From Deltaproteobacteria bacterium RIFCSPLOWO2_02_FULL_57_26 (GTDB lineage: Bacteria > Desulfobacterota > Binatia > UBA9968): a stretch of DNA of 17,632 nucleotides. The translations under genes and the position numbers were made by a program. Positions 14,418 to 17,632 of this stretch are shown here, piece by piece. Every line of letters begins with the position of its first letter. Position 1 is the first letter of the stretch. The notes beneath the pieces are model-generated. The model worked only from the letters and a program-made list of their open reading frames with translations, did no database searches and had not been told where the DNA came from. The stretch is taken from assembly GCA_001798455.1 (NCBI GenBank), contig MGSI01000142.1, forward strand, positions 1 to 17,632, given 5' to 3'.

Positions 14418-15130
14418 CTCAGTCGATACTTCGTCGAAAAAGACTGCCAGGAATCGAAGGCCAGCAGAGACTCGAGCACCGTGAGCGTCGGCGGCGCCAA
14501 AGAGAGGCTGCCGCTGCGGAACTCTTCCAGAGCCCGCACGGGCTTGACCCAGAGGGTCTCAGCAACTTCCTCGGAGCGGACGAGAGGACTTTGATCCGCT
14601 GGCATGCGGGCGAGAAAGAAGCGGGTGTCGAAGCGAACGGGAAAATGCTCGGGCGTAATTCTGTGGTAGAAATAGACTGGACGTCCCACATCGCAACAGA
14701 GCCGCTCAGATTTTAAAAGCTCCGGAAAACTCGTCGCTCCTCCGACCAGGGCGGCACGCTTTTGGGCCAATCGGGTTTTCCTCTCCTCATTGTTCATGTC
14801 CACAGGTTCGCCGTCTTCCAAGACCGAAAGGAGGATCCCGGCCTCTTCGAAAAGCTCTCTGATCCCTGCCACCCAATGGGCGAACGAGAGTTCAGGGCCG
14901 AGTTGGTTGCCCAGAATCTGCTGCGCAGCGCCGGGGGATAGCCCATAACACCGGCTGAGCATTTCCGTGGACCAGTCGTCCTTTTTGACGGCGCCGCCCG
15001 GAAAAACAAAAAAACCTCCAAAAAACCTCATCTCGCGCGGACGGCGGGTCATGAAAACCTCAAAGCCGCTCGTGGGTTCGGGGCGAATGACGATGACCGT
15101 TGAGGCGTTCTTAGGAGTAGGATGCGGCAT
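14414..15130 (-). CDS. Nudix hydrolase, NUDT19/RP2-like
   Basis: A 238-residue hydrolase of nucleoside-diphosphate-linked compounds; NUDT19 relatives cleave CoA and CoA esters. The fold starts at VIVIRPEPTSGFEVFMTRRP, followed by FFGGFFVFPGGAV (36-48). The Nudix box is split: the glycine pair G45-G46 lies about 45 residues before the REL core of IRELFEEAGILL (90-101), where a standard box has 14 between G and R. An insertion inside the box is the hallmark of the NUDT19 group. VYFYHRITPEHFPVRFDTRFFLARMP and the late PPTLTVLESL are also family-typical. The metal-binding EE of REL-x-EE is present. The start ATG follows AAAGAGAAACC, a weak site. The CoA-ligase gene on the same strand hints at acyl-CoA turnover, but the genes are not adjacent. 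Confidence 0.88.
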   Translation of the reverse strand: MPHPTPKNASTVIVIRPEPTSGFEVFMTRRPREMRFFGGFFVFPGGAVKKDDWSTEMLSRCYGLSPGAAQQILGNQLGPELSFAHWVAGIRELFEEAGILLSVLEDGEPVDMNNEERKTRLAQKRAALVGGATSFPELLKSERLCCDVGRPVYFYHRITPEHFPVRFDTRFFLARMPADQSPLVRSEEVAETLWVKPVRALEEFRSGSLSLAPPTLTVLESLLAFDSWQSFSTKYRLR

Positions 15131-15210
15131 GGTTTCTCTTTGTTGAGATCACAGTCAGAGGCCGGAGAAACAGGTAGCGGGGAATTGCCGGAGGATTGCG
15201 CCGGGCCCGT

Positions 15211-16470
15211 TTAGTTCTCCCTGGAAGAGACCGGCAGAGCGGAGCGGAGCCCAGGTCTGGTTAGGTCCACCACCGCCAAATCTTTGGAAATAGAATTGGC
15301 GAAGAAGCCGAGTTCCCCGTCAGGGGAAAAAGTGCAGTGGGATGTACCCTCGCCGATCTTCAGCTCCCGGCTCGCCAGGGAGCGTTTGGGATCAATCAGT
15401 GTACAACTCCCCGAGCCGTAGCTGCAGACAGCTATCTGCCCTCCCGGAGCCCGCACCACGTCGTGAGGGTAGGTTCCCACCGGTAGGGTTGCGATGACCT
15501 CGCGGGATCGAGTGTCCATCACGGTCACCGTGTCGGCCACGAAATTCGCGACGAAGAGAAGCCGGCCATCCTCACTGAGAGTGGGACGGTGAGCTCCCGC
15601 TCCGGCGGGGACCCGCGCCAAAAGCTCCTGGGTGGTCAAGTCGATGATCGCGACATCGTCATCCAAGGAACTGGCCACATAGGCGTAGCGGGCGTCGGCA
15701 GAAAAATCCATGTGACCGGCCCCAAAGCCGCAGCGAATCACAGTGAATCGGTCGGGATCCTGCGGCGGAATGAGATACAACTCACCTGAGGCGCAGGGGA
15801 CGCAAATAAACCGCCCGTCCGGGGAAAAAATCGCTTCATGGGGAGCCTCACCCACACCCTGCGTAAAAATAACCCGATGGCGCTCGGCGTCCATGAGGTA
15901 GACGTCATTGGTCCGGGAGCAATCGATCACCGCATAGCGGCCGTCGGGGGAGAAGTTCGGCAGTTGTCCCCCTTTCCCGATCGGGATGGAGGCCAACTTG
16001 GTGTGTTTGCGGGCGTCCACAACCGCCACCTGGTCGGCGCCGGGACAACCGACATAGATCAGATGCCCCTCGGGATGGACCGCTAGATGGGAGGCGTTCC
16101 CGCCAACCACGATATCCCCGAGGACTTGGTTTCCCGTGCCGTCGATGAGCCAAAGCCGCTCCTCACGATCCGTCGCGCATACCGTGCCGTTGTCAGGTAG
16201 GATCGCCGGATGGTGTAAGCCAGTAACCGCGTTGAGAGGGGGATAAGAGGACTTGGTCGCGGTGATCCGCCAGGTGTCCACGTCGAGCTGCCTCCAGGAA
16301 AACTTTTGGCCTCCTTCCAGCAGAGAAACGCACAAGCCATACAAAGGCGCCGAGGCGAGGAACTCGACCGGCCTTTGGGATGGGATCTCGGCCAAAAACT
16401 TACGGGCTCCATTGGCCTGTTCGTGCCGCGGGAGGGCTCGCAGATCCTGTTGCAGCATGGGTGATGGCAT
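15211..16470 (-). CDS. YVTN-type beta-propeller protein without a signal peptide
   Basis: A 419-residue repeat protein. After a unique N-terminal region of about 80 residues come repeated blades of about 42 residues with signatures such as FSPDGRYAVIDCSRTNDVYLMD, FSPDGRFICVPCASGELYL, FSADARYAYVASSLDDDVAIID and LSEDGRLLFVANFVADTVTVMD, probably seven in all. This is the YVTN/cytochrome-d1-type propeller fold, used for binding or catalysis; no function can be assigned. AGGAGG (16477-16482 on the + strand, reversed) lies six bases before ATG 16470, which fixes that start over an upstream in-frame ATG at 16545. Either start lacks a secretion signal, although many YVTN proteins are exported, so this one is probably cytoplasmic. 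A weak promoter (TTGCAC, 15-base spacer, TATAGA at 16519-16524) may precede it. Confidence 0.85.
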   Translation of the reverse strand: MPSPMLQQDLRALPRHEQANGARKFLAEIPSQRPVEFLASAPLYGLCVSLLEGGQKFSWRQLDVDTWRITATKSSYPPLNAVTGLHHPAILPDNGTVCATDREERLWLIDGTGNQVLGDIVVGGNASHLAVHPEGHLIYVGCPGADQVAVVDARKHTKLASIPIGKGGQLPNFSPDGRYAVIDCSRTNDVYLMDAERHRVIFTQGVGEAPHEAIFSPDGRFICVPCASGELYLIPPQDPDRFTVIRCGFGAGHMDFSADARYAYVASSLDDDVAIIDLTTQELLARVPAGAGAHRPTLSEDGRLLFVANFVADTVTVMDTRSREVIATLPVGTYPHDVVRAPGGQIAVCSYGSGSCTLIDPKRSLASRELKIGEGTSHCTFSPDGELGFFANSISKDLAVVDLTRPGLRSALPVSSREN

Positions 16471-16539
16471 GAGGGTCCTCCTAAAAGATCGTCTCAAAAA
16501 GGCTGCGCTCTTTACACCTCTATACCGAGCCGACACCCC

Positions 16540-16564
16540 GTGCAACCCCCTCGAGGGGGTTCAC
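16540..16564. repeat. strong GC-rich palindrome between ligase and propeller genes
   Basis: AACCCCCTCGAGGGGGTT (16544-16561) is a perfect 18-bp palindrome; GTG/CAC extends it to 16540-16564 with one bulged base. It lies in the 107-base gap downstream of the ligase gene and upstream of the propeller gene, both on the minus strand. No T-tract follows on the minus strand, so it is not a textbook terminator. It may stabilise or insulate the ligase transcript, or bind a dimeric protein. Confidence 0.6.
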
Positions 16565-16577
16565 TGGCTTCGCCCTG

Positions 16578-17632
16578 CTACTCGGGAAGCAAAGCGGATG
16601 GGTCGCGAATGATTTTACCCGAGGTGGTTCGCGGCAGAGAATCGAGGATTTTGAGTTTCTGCGGGACCTTGAAATTGGCCAGGTTCGCGCGCAGAAAGCC
16701 AAGCAACTCTTTCTCCCTGAGTGTTTCACCGGGCCGCAGCACGACGGCCGCTCCGATGATGGCTCCCCGCTTCTCATCGGGTATCGGAAACACCACCACC
16801 TCCTGGACCTGAGGCTTCTCATAGAGCAAGTTCTCGATCTCGGCCGGATAGACATTGAACCCGCCCGTGATGATCAGGTCATCTTTTCTACCGAGGTGAT
16901 AGTAGTAGCCGTCTTTGTCAACCCTTCCGATGTCTCCTGTATGGAGCCACCGGTCGCGAATACGCTCGGCGGTAGCTTCGGGCCTGCGGAAATAGCCCTT
17001 CATCACGTGGGGGCCGCGAGTAATGATTTCTCCTGTTTCGCCCACGGGAACTTCCTCCCCTTTGTCGTTGACAATCTTTATCTCAATGCCGCGGACGGCT
17101 CGGCCGATGCTGCCCATTTTTTCATCGGCATCTTCCAGAGGAACTACCGTGATCAGCGGTGAAGTTTCCGTTAGACCGTACCCCTGGATGACCTTGACAT
17201 GAGGCTGGGCGGCCTTGAATGCCCGAAGGAGCGGCGGCGGAACGGACGCTCCCATCATGCCGACGACGCGCAGGCTTTGGGTGTCGTAATCCTTCAGCCT
17301 GGGAACACCGAGCAGAAGTTGAAAAAGGGTTGGAACACCGGGGAAGATCGTAATGCGGTGGCTCTGGATTGCTTCGAGCAAGGTGATCGGGTTGAATTGG
17401 TCGATAACGACCAGAGTGCAACCTTTGTCAACAGTCTCGTTGCACAGGATTGGGCCTACGATGTGGGACATGGGAAGGTTGCAGCCCCAGACAGACTCTG
17501 AGTTTATTTTCCATGCCTCCGCCGTGCACGGGGGAAACTGGGCCAAGTTGATGTAATTCAGGACTACGCCTTTGGGATCCCCCGTGGTGCCGGACGTGTA
17601 GAGGACCAACGCATCGTCCTCTGCGTTGAGTT
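16578..17632 (-). CDS. AMP-forming acyl-CoA synthetase (C-terminal part; start beyond window)
   Basis: Adenylate-forming enzyme that activates a carboxylic acid as acyl-AMP and then acyl-CoA. About 351 residues are visible and the frame is open to the right edge, so the N terminus is missing. Core motifs: LVLYTSGTTGDPKGVVL (A3, P-loop), IQGYGLTETSP (A5), WLHTGDIG (A7), GRKDDLIITGGFNVYPAEIE (A8 hinge) and PRTTSGKIIRD (A10) with the catalytic lysine in SGKI. The pattern is that of medium- or long-chain fatty acyl-CoA ligases (FadD-like), but the substrate cannot be told. The stop is at 16580-16578. A propeller gene follows on the same strand after a palindrome. Confidence 0.94.
   Translation of the reverse strand, partial: LNAEDDALVLYTSGTTGDPKGVVLNYINLAQFPPCTAEAWKINSESVWGCNLPMSHIVGPILCNETVDKGCTLVVIDQFNPITLLEAIQSHRITIFPGVPTLFQLLLGVPRLKDYDTQSLRVVGMMGASVPPPLLRAFKAAQPHVKVIQGYGLTETSPLITVVPLEDADEKMGSIGRAVRGIEIKIVNDKGEEVPVGETGEIITRGPHVMKGYFRRPEATAERIRDRWLHTGDIGRVDKDGYYYHLGRKDDLIITGGFNVYPAEIENLLYEKPQVQEVVVFPIPDEKRGAIIGAAVVLRPGETLREKELLGFLRANLANFKVPQKLKILDSLPRTTSGKIIRDPSALLPE

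Overview
This 17.6 kb window is GC-rich bacterial chromosome, packed with genes and free of phage, transposon, CRISPR, rRNA or tRNA signatures. The gene set points to an uncultured Gram-negative-type lineage, perhaps deltaproteobacterial or Methylomirabilota/NC10-like. The evidence is a SurA-like periplasmic chaperone next to pdxA, a lipid-A-type acyltransferase, a SUF/ISC locus and 9-bp-periodic intergenic repeats. That taxonomic guess is inference and is weak.

Left part (1-7874, all +): the tail of a small basic protein; a PA0069-type radical SAM protein; then a run made of a SurA-like PpiC chaperone, pdxA (pyridoxal phosphate synthesis), a phosphomannomutase/phosphoglucomutase overlapping pdxA by an ATGA, an 80-bp periodic inverted repeat, and uvrA. 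This UvrA is only 846 residues long. It keeps both ATPase modules, the UvrB-binding region and the zinc modules, but almost all of the insertion domain is missing.

Middle part (7960-14397, all +): a good sigma70-type promoter with a 15-bp palindrome at the expected start site leads into a compact Fe-S assembly operon. It holds an IscS-type cysteine desulfurase, an A-type carrier, SufB, a second (NifS-type) cysteine desulfurase and an Rrf2/IscR-type regulator with three candidate cluster cysteines. A small conserved-looking unknown protein and an LpxL-like acyltransferase follow. SufC, SufD, SufE, IscU and ferredoxin are all absent here, so this is a mixed ISC/SUF/NIF set. The upstream pdxA makes the PLP cofactor that both desulfurases need, though nothing shows co-regulation.

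Right part (14414-17632, all -, convergent with the middle part): a NUDT19-like Nudix hydrolase, a YVTN-type beta-propeller without a signal peptide, and the C-terminal portion of an AMP-forming acyl-CoA synthetase that runs off the window.

The most notable features are the insertion-domain-less UvrA, the SufB-without-SufC/D operon bracketed by two different cysteine desulfurases, and a set of intergenic palindromes, at least two of which have a 9-bp period. No stretch longer than 300 bases lacks a gene.
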